A stretch of 64,000 nt of DNA from NCBI GenBank assembly GCA_026393985.1, contig JAPKZB010000088.1, positions 62,001 through 126,000 on the forward strand. The letters run 5' to 3'. The stretch comes from Acidobacteriota bacterium. Its GTDB lineage: Bacteria > Acidobacteriota > Terriglobia > Bryobacterales > Bryobacteraceae. Shown here in pieces: positions 40,701 through 48,239 of the stretch (positions are counted from its first letter, which is position 1; each line of letters opens with the position of its first letter). The notes beneath the pieces were generated by a model. It was not told the origin of the DNA and ran no database searches. It saw only the letters and a list, made by a program, of their open reading frames with translations. A program made the position numbers and the translations under genes.

Positions 40701-40964
40701 TCAGGACTTTTTGATCTTCCGGGCCCGCCAAAACGAAGCCAAGCCCAGTCCAAACATCGGCACAATGAACAAAACCTCCAGGATGATCCGGGCAAACTGG
40801 TCGGGTTCCCCCGTAAAATCTGTGGCCTCCCGGTACAGGCGCGGCGTAGCGATCACGCCAATGCAAACAAACAAAAAGCCGATGATCTCATTCCACAAGA
40901 TACGAAGGGGCCGCAGCACCCCCGGCAGCACGTGAGCGACAAACTTTCGACCGATGGCAAACAT
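40701..40964 (-). CDS. Small two-helix membrane protein (87 aa)
   Basis: Two hydrophobic helices (about 24-45, EIIGFLFVCIGVIATP; and 61-79, IILEVLFIVPMFGLGLASFW) are flanked by basic residues (RKFVAHVLPGVLRPLRIL at the N-terminus, WRARKIKKS at the end), giving both ends a cytoplasmic orientation. No family name is known to me. It is divergent from the 106-aa gene at 41071 and upstream of the amidase operon on the same strand, separated by 137 bp with no clear motif. Confidence 0.75.
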   Translation of the reverse strand: MFAIGRKFVAHVLPGVLRPLRILWNEIIGFLFVCIGVIATPRLYREATDFTGEPDQFARIILEVLFIVPMFGLGLASFWRARKIKKS

Positions 40965-41070
40965 GGAACCTCCCCATTATAAGGCTGTAGAAATCCGGAC
41001 GGCGCGCCGATACCTAGAGAGAGTGCTATTCTGGGGGTGCCCAGAAGTGTTATGTGAGAGGGCCAATTCT

Positions 41071-41391
41071 TTGGACGACCGACTGAAAGAGCTCATGCAG
41101 GACTTGGGAAACGCGATCAACGAATCCCTGTCTGACTCGGATCGCATCGCAGAAGCGATCGGGGAAATCAAAAAGTCAGGATACGATGTCTTTCTTGTCC
41201 TGGAAGCGACGATTGGCTTCAATAAGCGCGACGACTTGGCGATGGATCTCGACGACGCCCAGACCGGTATCGAGCAGGAAGAGTCCGCGCCCCAGCGAAT
41301 CCTCGGCCCGTTGGGCAAAGTCCGCTGGACCTCGCAGGATCAGAAATTCCTGAAGGCTCTCAAGATCTCCACTGACGAACACAGCGATTAG
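41071..41391 (+). CDS. Small soluble hypothetical protein (106 aa, TTG start)
   Basis: The TTG at 41071 was preferred to an upstream ATG (40954) because GAGAGGG lies 8 nt before it and because the upstream stretch overlaps the start of the divergent gene and reads as non-coding. The protein starts DDRLKELMQDLGNAINESLS and continues DSDRIAEAIGEIKKSGYDVF, then LVLEATIGFNKRD. It is helical and acidic without membrane segments. From memory, very similar short proteins are common in acidobacteria, which supports a real gene; function unknown. It ends directly against the convergent glycosyltransferase stop. Confidence 0.75.
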   Translation: MDDRLKELMQDLGNAINESLSDSDRIAEAIGEIKKSGYDVFLVLEATIGFNKRDDLAMDLDDAQTGIEQEESAPQRILGPLGKVRWTSQDQKFLKALKISTDEHSD

Positions 41392-42438
41392 TCACCGGTC
41401 GAGTAGTTCGTGGTAGGCCGTCCAGGTCTGGTCCACCGCTCGATCCCAAGTGAACTGCGCGGCGTGCGCCAAGCCCCGCTGCACCATGGTCTCGCGCAAT
41501 CCAGGCTGCTCGATCAGCGTCCGCAGAGTAAACCGCAACTCCTCGACGTCCTCCGGATCGACGTGGAAGGCGGCATCGCCCGTCACCTCCGGCAGCGCCG
41601 AGCGATTCGAAGTTACCACTGGTACCCCCCATGCCATAGCCTCAATCGCGGGGATGCCAAAGCCCTCGTCGAGGGAGGGAAATGCAAAGATTGCCGCCCG
41701 GCCGTAGAGTGTCTCGAGCGCTTGGGCCGAAACGTATCCCAGCACCTCAATGTCGGCCCGCCGCGGACTCGCCGCAATCTGATCGAGAATCTCTTCGGAC
41801 CCAAACCCCGTCGCCGCCCCGGCCAGCAACAGGCGCCAACCGGCTGGTAAGCCTTCAAAGGCCCGGATCAACCGGCCGGTGTTCTTCCGCTTCTGTATCG
41901 CGCCCACCGAAAGAATCCATGGCTGCCGCTTAGGCAGCTCGAACAACCGCTTCTGCCCGGGATGGAACACCCCGTGATGCACTACCCGGATCCGCGACCG
42001 CTCAATCCCCAATAGCCCGCTCACCTGCGACGCCGTAAACGAACTCACCGCCAGAATCAGGTCCGAACGGTTGGCGGCCTCCCTGGCCTGCGCCGTAAAG
42101 CGCGTCCGGAACTCCGGCGTTGAATAGTCGCTCGTCATCACGAACAAGTCGTGAAAGGTGGTCACCACGCGGTGGCGGCCCGCCACTCGCGGCACCCGTT
42201 GATTCAACCCGTGGAAGATGTGCGCCGCCGGCACCCAATTCTCGAGCAGCGGGCGCCGGGCCGCCCCGCGCGGCAGGAACGCTTCGAGCGAACGCAGCAA
42301 TCGGTGGGGCCGGTAACAGAAATAGTAGCGGCCTCCCGGATGCCGGCGAGGCAACCCCCACAGGATTTCTCGCGAGTAAACCGCCACCCCGGTCGGCTGG
42401 GAACTGACGCTGTAGGTGGCATCGAGAGCAATCCGCAC
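41392..42438 (-). CDS. GT4-family glycosyltransferase (348 aa)
   Basis: The GTG at 42438 is preferred: it has GGGGA just upstream and begins the typical strand RIALDATYS. The N-terminal Rossmann domain has QPTGVAVYSREI (donor/acceptor glycine loop) and TTFHDLFV. The C-terminal domain has ILSVGAIQKRKNTGRLIRAF, ADIEVLGYVSAQALETLYG, FPSLDEGFGIPAIEAMAWG (E-x7-E catalytic pair) and VVTSNRSALPEVTGDAA. It is a retaining glycosyltransferase, probably adding mannose or a related sugar to an envelope glycan or exopolysaccharide. It stands alone, with no other glycan genes nearby. Confidence 0.93.
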   Translation of the reverse strand: MRIALDATYSVSSQPTGVAVYSREILWGLPRRHPGGRYYFCYRPHRLLRSLEAFLPRGAARRPLLENWVPAAHIFHGLNQRVPRVAGRHRVVTTFHDLFVMTSDYSTPEFRTRFTAQAREAANRSDLILAVSSFTASQVSGLLGIERSRIRVVHHGVFHPGQKRLFELPKRQPWILSVGAIQKRKNTGRLIRAFEGLPAGWRLLLAGAATGFGSEEILDQIAASPRRADIEVLGYVSAQALETLYGRAAIFAFPSLDEGFGIPAIEAMAWGVPVVTSNRSALPEVTGDAAFHVDPEDVEELRFTLRTLIEQPGLRETMVQRGLAHAAQFTWDRAVDQTWTAYHELLDR

Positions 42439-42499
42439 GTGTCCCCACCAGCGTAGCACCCGCCCTCCGCAATCCGTCTAGCCGCGGAACCCGGTGACG

Positions 42500-43435
42500 C
42501 TATCCCAGCGCCGGAGCGAGCTCGCGGCCGCGGTTGGCCGCCAAGTCAGCCTCTGCCCGCTCTAACATCACATCGAGGTTCGTCGCGAGCGAAGGAACCA
42601 GCGTCGCCTGCCCGGTCAGATAGGTCAGCGCCGGGCGCTTGCTCGGGTACAGAACCAGCGAATTCAGGTACCGCTCGATGCGGTGATCGATACTCTCCAA
42701 CTCGGCCGGGTCGTCAAAACACAGTGCGCCAAACGTATCCCCCTGCAGCCGCGCAATCACATCCGACTCCCGGAAGACCGCCCGCAGCAAATCGCCCGTC
42801 TCAATCAGCGCCAGATCGTGCGCCTGGTTGCCATAGGCGTTTTCGAGCATGGAAAAACCCGTCAGCTCAATGAGAAACAGCGTGGCCGGCCGCTCCCAGC
42901 GCGCGGCCAGCTGCAGCGATTGCTCACCCAGCAAAACGAAGCCATCGCGGGAGATCAGACTGGTGAACTCATCGAGTAACGGCAGCTCGGCCCGCGCTAC
43001 CATCGCCTGCTGCCTCTCCATGGCGGACCGCAGCGTTCGCGCCAGTGGTAGACAGTCCAGGTCCTCTTTGAGCAGGTAGGAAAAGGCTCCCTCGCGTACC
43101 GCCGCCAACGCCGTATACTCTTCGCGGGCGTTGCAGAGCACCACAATGGGCGCTGTCCGGCTCAGCGGCTGCACGCGGAGAAACGTATGCAGCGCCTGGC
43201 TGTCAGTCAGGTCGAGATTCAACAGGATGATGTCAAAGCTCTCCTGTTGCAGGGCGGCTACCGCCTCGCCCAGCGTCTCGGCGTGATAGAGCTCCATGTG
43301 CCAGGGCAGCAGCTTCCGGTACTGCTGCTCCTCCAACTCATCGAGGGCCTCCTGAACCAGACCGGCGTCCCATGGGTCGGATTCGACAAGGAGAACCCGA
43401 CTGCGGATACGGGCGGGGGTAGGCGAATTCATCAC
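42500..43435 (-). CDS. Response-regulator receiver fused to a degenerate GGDEF domain (311 aa)
   Basis: Receiver domain residues ~12-135: RVLLVESDPWDAGLV (acidic pair), IILLNLDLTDSQA (Asp acceptor), IVVLCNAREE, FSYLLKEDL (Lys). The second domain (about 155-300) follows the diguanylate-cyclase layout (ISRDGFVLLGEQSLQLAARW, FLIELTGFSMLENAYGNQAHD) but the signature GG(D/E)EF reads LQGDTFGAL, so catalytic activity is not expected; it may bind GTP or c-di-GMP or act by contact. Start ATG at 43435 or 43432. It is 30 bp downstream of the sigma-54 activator, which itself lacks a receiver domain. Confidence 0.87.
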   Translation of the reverse strand: MMNSPTPARIRSRVLLVESDPWDAGLVQEALDELEEQQYRKLLPWHMELYHAETLGEAVAALQQESFDIILLNLDLTDSQALHTFLRVQPLSRTAPIVVLCNAREEYTALAAVREGAFSYLLKEDLDCLPLARTLRSAMERQQAMVARAELPLLDEFTSLISRDGFVLLGEQSLQLAARWERPATLFLIELTGFSMLENAYGNQAHDLALIETGDLLRAVFRESDVIARLQGDTFGALCFDDPAELESIDHRIERYLNSLVLYPSKRPALTYLTGQATLVPSLATNLDVMLERAEADLAANRGRELAPALG

Positions 43436-43465
43436 TGAAAAAGTGGGCCCACCCGCGGGAAAGTC

Positions 43466-44500
43466 TCAGTCGCCCAGCTGGTATTCCTTGAGCTTCCGGT
43501 AGAGCGTCGTACGGCCAATTCCCAGCAGGTGCGCCGCCATCAAGCGATCGCCTTTGGTGTAGTCGAGTGCGCTAAAAATGGCCCGCCGCTCCATCTCCAC
43601 TAACGGGAGCACGGGCGAGGAGACAAACGCAGGCTGTGCTCCGGCCATCGAGTGGACCACGGGGCCGTGGCCTGCCCCGGCCGTCGCCGCCATCGCCAAA
43701 CCAGGCTCGGCGGCCCGCCGCGCGTAGTGGAAGTTCTGGATCGGAGAGGGCAGATCCCGCGCCTGCAGGATCGGCCCGGTATGAATCGCCACCATATGCT
43801 GAATCGAGTTCTCCAGCTCCCGCACGTTGCCCGGCCAATCGTAGGCCAGAGCCGTCTCAAGCGCCTCCTGCGTAAAGCTGTGGTTCGACCCGTACTTCTT
43901 CAGAAAATGCTGCAACAGCGCCGGAATATCCTCGCGCCGCTCCCGCAGCGGCGGCAGCCGCAGCGTCACCACATTCAAACGATAGTAGAGATCCTGCCGA
44001 AACGTGCCCTTTTCCACCTCTTTTGCCAGGTCACGATTAGTGGCGGCAATAATGCGGAAGTCCGACCGGCGCGTTACCGTCGAGCCCAGCGGACGGAACT
44101 CCTTCTCCTGCAGCACCCGCAACAGCTTGGCCTGCAAATCCAGCGGCATCTCGCCGATCTCGTCAAAGAATGCCGTACCGCCATCGGCAGCCTCAATCAA
44201 GCCCACCTTGTCCCGGTCTGCACCCGTAAACGCGCCCCGCCGGTGGCCAAACAGTTCGCTCTCCATTAACGGACCCACAAAGGCCGAGCAGTCGATGGTG
44301 ACAAAGTTCCCCGATGGATTGGCGGCATGGATCGACCGTGCCACCACCTCTTTCCCCGTTCCGGTTTCTCCAAGAATCAGGGCTGGCCAGCGGCCGCTGG
44401 CCAGCTTATCCACCATCCGCTGCACATGCCGTAGGCGCGGGGATTGACCCACCAGAACCGGCGGAGTGGAGAAGGAAGAAAGGGAAGGGTTTGGATTCAT
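43466..44500 (-). CDS. Sigma-54-dependent transcriptional activator without N-terminal sensor domain (344 aa)
   Basis: The AAA+ domain starts almost at once (residue ~18). Walker A is [14 protein letters not shown], the sigma-54 contact loop is [15 protein letters not shown], Walker B is [17 protein letters not shown], the sensor is AATNRDLA, and [14 protein letters not shown] is the R-finger/lid region. A Fis-type helix-turn-helix closes it ([20 protein letters not shown]). It remodels sigma-54 RNA polymerase at -24/-12 promoters. Lack of a receiver or GAF domain means control must come from expression or a partner; the REC protein encoded next to it is the obvious candidate. Confidence 0.95.
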   Translation of the reverse strand: MNPNPSLSSFSTPPVLVGQSPRLRHVQRMVDKLASGRWPALILGETGTGKEVVARSIHAANPSGNFVTIDCSAFVGPLMESELFGHRRGAFTGADRDKVGLIEAADGGTAFFDEIGEMPLDLQAKLLRVLQEKEFRPLGSTVTRRSDFRIIAATNRDLAKEVEKGTFRQDLYYRLNVVTLRLPPLRERREDIPALLQHFLKKYGSNHSFTQEALETALAYDWPGNVRELENSIQHMVAIHTGPILQARDLPSPIQNFHYARRAAEPGLAMAATAGAGHGPVVHSMAGAQPAFVSSPVLPLVEMERRAIFSALDYTKGDRLMAAHLLGIGRTTLYRKLKEYQLGD

Positions 44501-44594
44501 GGGATGGTCTCAACTGCCCGGAAGAGTCCGCTCAGCAGAATAAGTGGCAGCCGTCTTGAATTACTCTAACTTTTTGTTGCCGAGAAGAACAATA

Positions 44595-44618
44595 CACCCC
44601 TCAGGGTTCTATGGGGTG
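44595..44618 (-). terminator. Possible weak terminator after rlpA
   Basis: CACCCC (44595-44600) and GGGGTG (44613-44618) form a 6-bp stem with a 12-nt loop. On the minus strand it is followed by TATTGTTCTTCT. It lies 28 bp beyond the rlpA stop and separates rlpA from the sigma-54 activator gene. Confidence 0.35.
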
Positions 44619-44645
44619 GTCACTACCCTCAAATGCGGGCGTGCC

Positions 44646-45350
44646 CTACTCCACGTCCCAGCCGACCACGAAGGAATTCGGATACTCCGAACGCACTGCG
44701 AGCAGGGTCTTTTGCGCCTGCTTCACGTTGTCCGCCCTGCCCACCAGCAGACGCCACGACTCGGGCGTGCCACCCTTCGCCAGCGCCGGGCGGTAGCGGA
44801 TAAACACATCCTTGTATCGCTCCCGCAGCTTCCTTTCGAGCCACTCGGCATTCTTCTTCGTGCGCGCCGTGGTCACCTGCACCGTGAACTGCCGGCCCCT
44901 TTCGTAATCGCGCGGCGGAGCAACCACCGTCAGCTTCACTTTCGCCACGCCAAGCCGCACCAGATCGATTTCGTCCGCCGCCGCACGGGACAGATCAATC
45001 ACACGCCCCTTCACAAACGGACCGCGGTCGGTGATGCGCACCGCCGTGGTCCGGCGGTTGACCTGGTTCCGCACCGCAACCCAGGTTTCAAAAGGCAGCG
45101 ACGGATGAGCGGCCGTCATCGCGTGCATGTTGTACACCTCGCCATTGGCCGTCCGCCGGCCATGATACGGCTCGCCGTACCAACTCGCCGCACCCTCTTC
45201 GGAAGCTCCCAGCCGGGCAACGGGGTTCCTTATTTTCATCTGCCTGCCGCCACCGCAACCGAGGGCCATCATTGCTCCCGCCCCGAGCAGCACATACGCC
45301 AAACCCCTATTTTTATTGGCTCCCAAGAACGTTGATGCCGCAGATCGCAT
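44646..45350 (-). CDS. rlpA: RlpA-type septal ring lytic transglycosylase lipoprotein with SPOR domain (234 aa)
   Basis: ATG 45350 opens a lipoprotein signal with lipobox ALGC (MMALGCGGGRQ). The double-psi beta-barrel has AASWYGEPYHGRRTANGE, AMTAAHPSLPFETWVAV, and VRITDRGPFVKGRVIDLS with the catalytic Asp. The C-terminal SPOR-like domain (about 155-234: QFTVQVTTARTKKNAEWLER) binds denuded glycan at septa. RlpA cleaves naked glycan strands in the periplasm during daughter-cell separation. It diverges from the histone-like gene. Confidence 0.92.
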   Translation of the reverse strand: MRSAASTFLGANKNRGLAYVLLGAGAMMALGCGGGRQMKIRNPVARLGASEEGAASWYGEPYHGRRTANGEVYNMHAMTAAHPSLPFETWVAVRNQVNRRTTAVRITDRGPFVKGRVIDLSRAAADEIDLVRLGVAKVKLTVVAPPRDYERGRQFTVQVTTARTKKNAEWLERKLRERYKDVFIRYRPALAKGGTPESWRLLVGRADNVKQAQKTLLAVRSEYPNSFVVGWDVE

Positions 45351-45435
45351 AATGACATTCTGCCTCACTTTCGTTTTTTATGCGAAAACACTCAGCTTTT
45401 TGCCACTCGTGGAGTTCCTCGGCATACTTTTTCTC

Positions 45436-45464
45436 TTGACATTACGCGGGAACAACTTTATATA
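45436..45464 (+). promoter_or_regulatory. Near-consensus sigma-70 promoter of the histone-H1-like gene
   Basis: TTGACA (45436-45441) and TATATA (45459-45464) are separated by exactly 17 nt. Transcription would start near 45471, giving a ~50-nt leader with an AGGGAG Shine-Dalgarno (45508-45513) nine nt before ATG 45523. This is the best promoter in the window. Confidence 0.8.
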
Positions 45465-45522
45465 TGGTCACAACTGCGTTCTCTCTGGAGAGCGCCAGAA
45501 AGATGTTAGGGAGAATCACTCA

Positions 45523-45858
45523 ATGAAGAACGCAACCACCCCACCGAAGCCAGCTCCAGCTAAGAAAGCCGCTCCGGCCAAGAAGGCTGCTGCGCCGGCC
45601 AAGAAGGCTGCTGCTCCGGCTAAGAAGGCTGCTGCGCCGGCGAAGAAAGCTGCCGCGCCGGCCAAGAAGGCTGCTGCGCCGGCCAAGAAGGCTGCCGCTC
45701 CGGCCAAGAAGGCTGCCGCTCCGGCTAAGAAGGCTGCTGCGCCGGCTAAGAAGGCAGCTGCGCCGGCCAAGAAGGCTGCTGCGCCGGCCAAGAAGGCTGC
45801 TGCGCCGGCCAAGAAGGCTGCTGCGCCGGCCAAGAAAGCCGCTGCGAAGAAAGCGTAG
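45523..45858 (+). CDS. Histone-H1-like lysine/alanine/proline repeat protein (111 aa)
   Basis: ATG 45523 follows AGGGAG at good spacing. After MKNATTPPKPAPA the whole protein is built of KKAAAPA heptads: one shortened unit, then twelve perfect ones, ending KKAAAKKA. The composition is only K, A and P with a strong positive charge, like the C-terminal tails of eukaryotic H1 and of bacterial HC1/AlgP-type proteins. It should bind and compact DNA without sequence specificity. The strong promoter suggests abundant expression. Antisense frames across the repeat are artefacts of its periodicity. Confidence 0.9.
   Translation: MKNATTPPKPAPAKKAAPAKKAAAPAKKAAAPAKKAAAPAKKAAAPAKKAAAPAKKAAAPAKKAAAPAKKAAAPAKKAAAPAKKAAAPAKKAAAPAKKAAAPAKKAAAKKA
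45580..45831. repeat. Twelve tandem 21-bp units encoding KKAAAPA
   Basis: At the protein level the twelve units are identical; at DNA level they differ in third positions of the Ala and Pro codons (gcc/gct/gcg, ccg kept). The amino-acid pattern is therefore under selection and the array is not merely a recent DNA duplication. Confidence 0.9.
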
Positions 45859-45894
45859 TTTTTCGCTTCCTCCATTCCTTCGCATGACCCCAAC

Positions 45895-45916
45895 GGCCCC
45901 GGTCTCCGCCGGGGCC
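45895..45916. terminator. GC-rich hairpin between convergent genes
   Basis: GGCCCCGG (45895-45902) and CCGGGGCC (45909-45916) form a perfect 8-bp stem with a 6-nt loop between the histone-like gene (ends 45858) and the methyltransferase gene (ends 45921 on the minus strand). There is no long T run, so termination would be partial or Rho-assisted. Confidence 0.5.
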
Positions 45917-45920
45917 ATAA

Positions 45921-46844
45921 TCATTTCTGGGCCCTGTTTACGGGCCCTTCGCGCTTGGTGAACCACAGCGCACGAAACGACTCCCCCAGGTCAAACAGCA
46001 GCGTCTTCAACTGCAACCGCCGTCCCGCATCCTGCTCCAGCTTCAGAAACCGGAACTCATCCGCCTCCCCGATCCCCAGCAGAAACGAACCCAGCGACTC
46101 ACTCCGTTCAAGCGCAAACCCACACTCGGCGGCCAAGCGCTCAAGGGTCGTAAAGGGCACATGCGCCGTAATGTCCTGCTCTCCCGGATCAAGCAGGACA
46201 TCGTCAATCGCGCAGTGCCGCCGGTAGCTCATCACAGACCCTTGCGGAAACCGGATCTGCTCGCGATGCGTGTAGCCATAATCAAGCACCAGCAGATGGC
46301 CGGCCGCGGTGTGCGCCGCAATCTGCCGCAGCGCGCGCTCCATGCCCACGGGCACCTCCATGACGTTCACGTCCGCCGCCGCTTCTCCCCTCGGCATCAC
46401 CGCCCCGGCGCTCCACACAAAGCGCCCACCGCTGATCCCCACCCGCCGCTCACGCCATCCCGCCGCCCCCCGTTCGACGAGATCCACGGGCAGGGCATCG
46501 AAGAACTCGTGCGCCAACACCAGCCCGCGAAAACCTTCCGGCCACGCACCATAACCGATGTCAATCGGCGTGTACTCCAAGCCCGCAAACGTCTCGGCTA
46601 ATGCGGCCCGCCCCGCGCCCAACTGTACGATGCGGTCAATCCCCTGCTGTTCGCACCAGCGCCGCAGCAGCAGGCCGAACACCGGCTGCAGTTGCTCGGC
46701 CGTAAAGTAGTCGCCCCCGCGTCCAAAGTGGTCCCGCCGGTAGTAGCCGCCCATCGGGTCGTACAGCGCCACCTCCATGAAGCGGGAGAATGGAATGGGT
46801 CCCAGGCGGGCAATCTCGGCCCGCAGCGAATCGGCAATCGACAT
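45921..46844 (-). CDS. MidA/NDUFAF7-type SAM-dependent methyltransferase (307 aa)
   Basis: ATG 46844 has GAGGGAG upstream and opens the family start (SLRAEIARLGPIPFSRFMEV). ALYDPMGGYYRRDHFGRGGD and YFTAEQLQPVFG are diagnostic of the Methyltransf_28/MidA family. IVQLGAGRAALAE replaces the usual E-x-G-x-G SAM loop, and LVLAHEFFDALPVDL plus VLDYGYTHREQI complete the pattern. The human relative methylates an arginine of complex I subunit NDUFS2. The bacterial target is unknown. The protein is somewhat shorter than the family average (~360). Confidence 0.88.
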   Translation of the reverse strand: MSIADSLRAEIARLGPIPFSRFMEVALYDPMGGYYRRDHFGRGGDYFTAEQLQPVFGLLLRRWCEQQGIDRIVQLGAGRAALAETFAGLEYTPIDIGYGAWPEGFRGLVLAHEFFDALPVDLVERGAAGWRERRVGISGGRFVWSAGAVMPRGEAAADVNVMEVPVGMERALRQIAAHTAAGHLLVLDYGYTHREQIRFPQGSVMSYRRHCAIDDVLLDPGEQDITAHVPFTTLERLAAECGFALERSESLGSFLLGIGEADEFRFLKLEQDAGRRLQLKTLLFDLGESFRALWFTKREGPVNRAQK

Positions 46845-46908
46845 CTGCTCCCTCAGCTTCGCACGCCCCGCTCGCTCTTTTGCGCCGGAAAGCATAGAAT
46901 AACGGGCC

Positions 46909-48234
46909 ATGCTCCCTGCCTACATCACGCAAACCAAACCGAACCCGGCTTCCCACCGGGCTCCGTGGTTCACCAACACCGCGCCCACCTACGCCGGCGT
47001 CTTTCTCTGGATCGTCTTCTACCAGACCATGGCGCAGGGCACCATCGACCGCGCCAGCCTCGGCGTCTGCATCGCCGCTCTCGCCGCCGCCGGCCTCATC
47101 TGCTACGCGCTCTTCTACTATGTGCCCGGCATGCTCGGCATGAAGACCGGCTTCCCGCTCTACGTCATCGGCAGTTCCACCTTCGGCACCCTCGGCGGCT
47201 ACCCCATGCCGGGCCTCTTCATGGGCCTGCTGCAGGTGGGCTGGTTCGCCGTGGGCACGTTCACCTCCACCCGCTTCATCCTCATGGGTCTTGGCCTTGA
47301 CCCCACCGCCGGCACCCCCACCTTCTGGCTCGTCGCCGCCCTCTGGGCCTACATCATGGCCACCATCGGCATCCTCGGCATCCAGTACGTCGCCCGCGCC
47401 TCGCTGTTCCTCAACGCCATTCCGCTGCTGATGATCCTGGTCGTCTTTTTCCGCGTGCAGGGCGGCATCAGCCAGCATCAGCCCACGCTCTCCGATAACT
47501 GGGGCGCCATCGCCACCATCCTCCAAACCGTCATCGGCTTCTTCGCCACCGCCGGCGCGGCGGGCGTCGACTTCGGCATGAACTCGCGCGATGAAAGAGA
47601 CGTCCGTCTCGGCGGCCTCGTCGGCATCGCCGGCGCCATCCTCATCGCCGGCGGCCTGCCCCTGCTCTCGGTGGCCGGCGCCCGCGTGCTGAACCCGGCC
47701 ATCAGCAGCTACAGCTACGACGCCGTCATCGGCTCGATGGGCGGCGCCATGGCCACCTCCATGTTCTTCCTCTTCGCTCTCGCCTCCATCGTCCCGGCCT
47801 GCTTCTGCGCCTTCATCGCCGGCAACAGCTTTGCGACGATGCTGCCGGGCGTCTCCCGCTCGCTGTCGACGCTCGTTGGCGTCACCATCGCGCTCGTGCT
47901 CGCGGGCACCGGGGTAGCCGCCGACCTGCCCGGCGTCTTCGGCCTCGTGGGCGCCTCCTTCGGCCCCATCTGCGGCGCCATGGTGGCCGACTACTGGCTT
48001 AGCGGCTTCCGCTGGGCCGGTCCGCGCGAAGGCATCAACTGGGCCGGTTACGGCGCCTGGGCGCTAGGCTTCATCGTGGGCATCTCCCCGGCGCTGAACC
48101 TCAACCTCGGCGTCGAGCCGCTGGCGCTGTCCAGCTTCGTCGTCGGCTTCGCCGTCTACACCGTCCTCGCCAAGGCCGGCCTGCAGCCGAGGCTGGTGAG
48201 CGAGCCGGTAGCCATCGCCGCCGGCCAGAGCTAA
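46909..48234 (+). CDS. NCS1-family cytosine/purine permease (441 aa)
   Basis: Twelve hydrophobic segments are expected over 441 residues. NCS1 marks are APWFTNTAPTYAGVFLWI at the start, GMKTGFPLYVIGSSTFG, MPGLFMGLLQVGWFAVG, FATAGAAGVDFGMNSRDERD and GASFGPICGAMVADYWL with the final WAGPREGINWAGYGAW. CodB-like transporters import cytosine or related nucleobases with Na+ or H+. No cytosine deaminase gene is nearby, so the substrate remains open. Confidence 0.92.
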   Translation: MLPAYITQTKPNPASHRAPWFTNTAPTYAGVFLWIVFYQTMAQGTIDRASLGVCIAALAAAGLICYALFYYVPGMLGMKTGFPLYVIGSSTFGTLGGYPMPGLFMGLLQVGWFAVGTFTSTRFILMGLGLDPTAGTPTFWLVAALWAYIMATIGILGIQYVARASLFLNAIPLLMILVVFFRVQGGISQHQPTLSDNWGAIATILQTVIGFFATAGAAGVDFGMNSRDERDVRLGGLVGIAGAILIAGGLPLLSVAGARVLNPAISSYSYDAVIGSMGGAMATSMFFLFALASIVPACFCAFIAGNSFATMLPGVSRSLSTLVGVTIALVLAGTGVAADLPGVFGLVGASFGPICGAMVADYWLSGFRWAGPREGINWAGYGAWALGFIVGISPALNLNLGVEPLALSSFVVGFAVYTVLAKAGLQPRLVSEPVAIAAGQS

Positions 48235-48239
48235 GGCCC

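Noticed and set aside
40954..41070. Upstream ATG (40954) as the start of the 106-aa gene
   Set aside because: The added 39 residues overlap the start of the divergent membrane protein gene and contain no protein-like pattern; the TTG at 41071 has a good ribosome site.
44545..44560. TGGCAG-N5-TTGAA resembling a -24/-12 sigma-54 promoter near the sigma-54 activator
   Set aside because: It points rightward with no plus-strand gene downstream for ~960 bp, and the -12 GC is GA.
45580..45831. Regular 21-bp repeats as a possible CRISPR array
   Set aside because: There are no spacers; the units are contiguous codons of a KKAAAPA protein.
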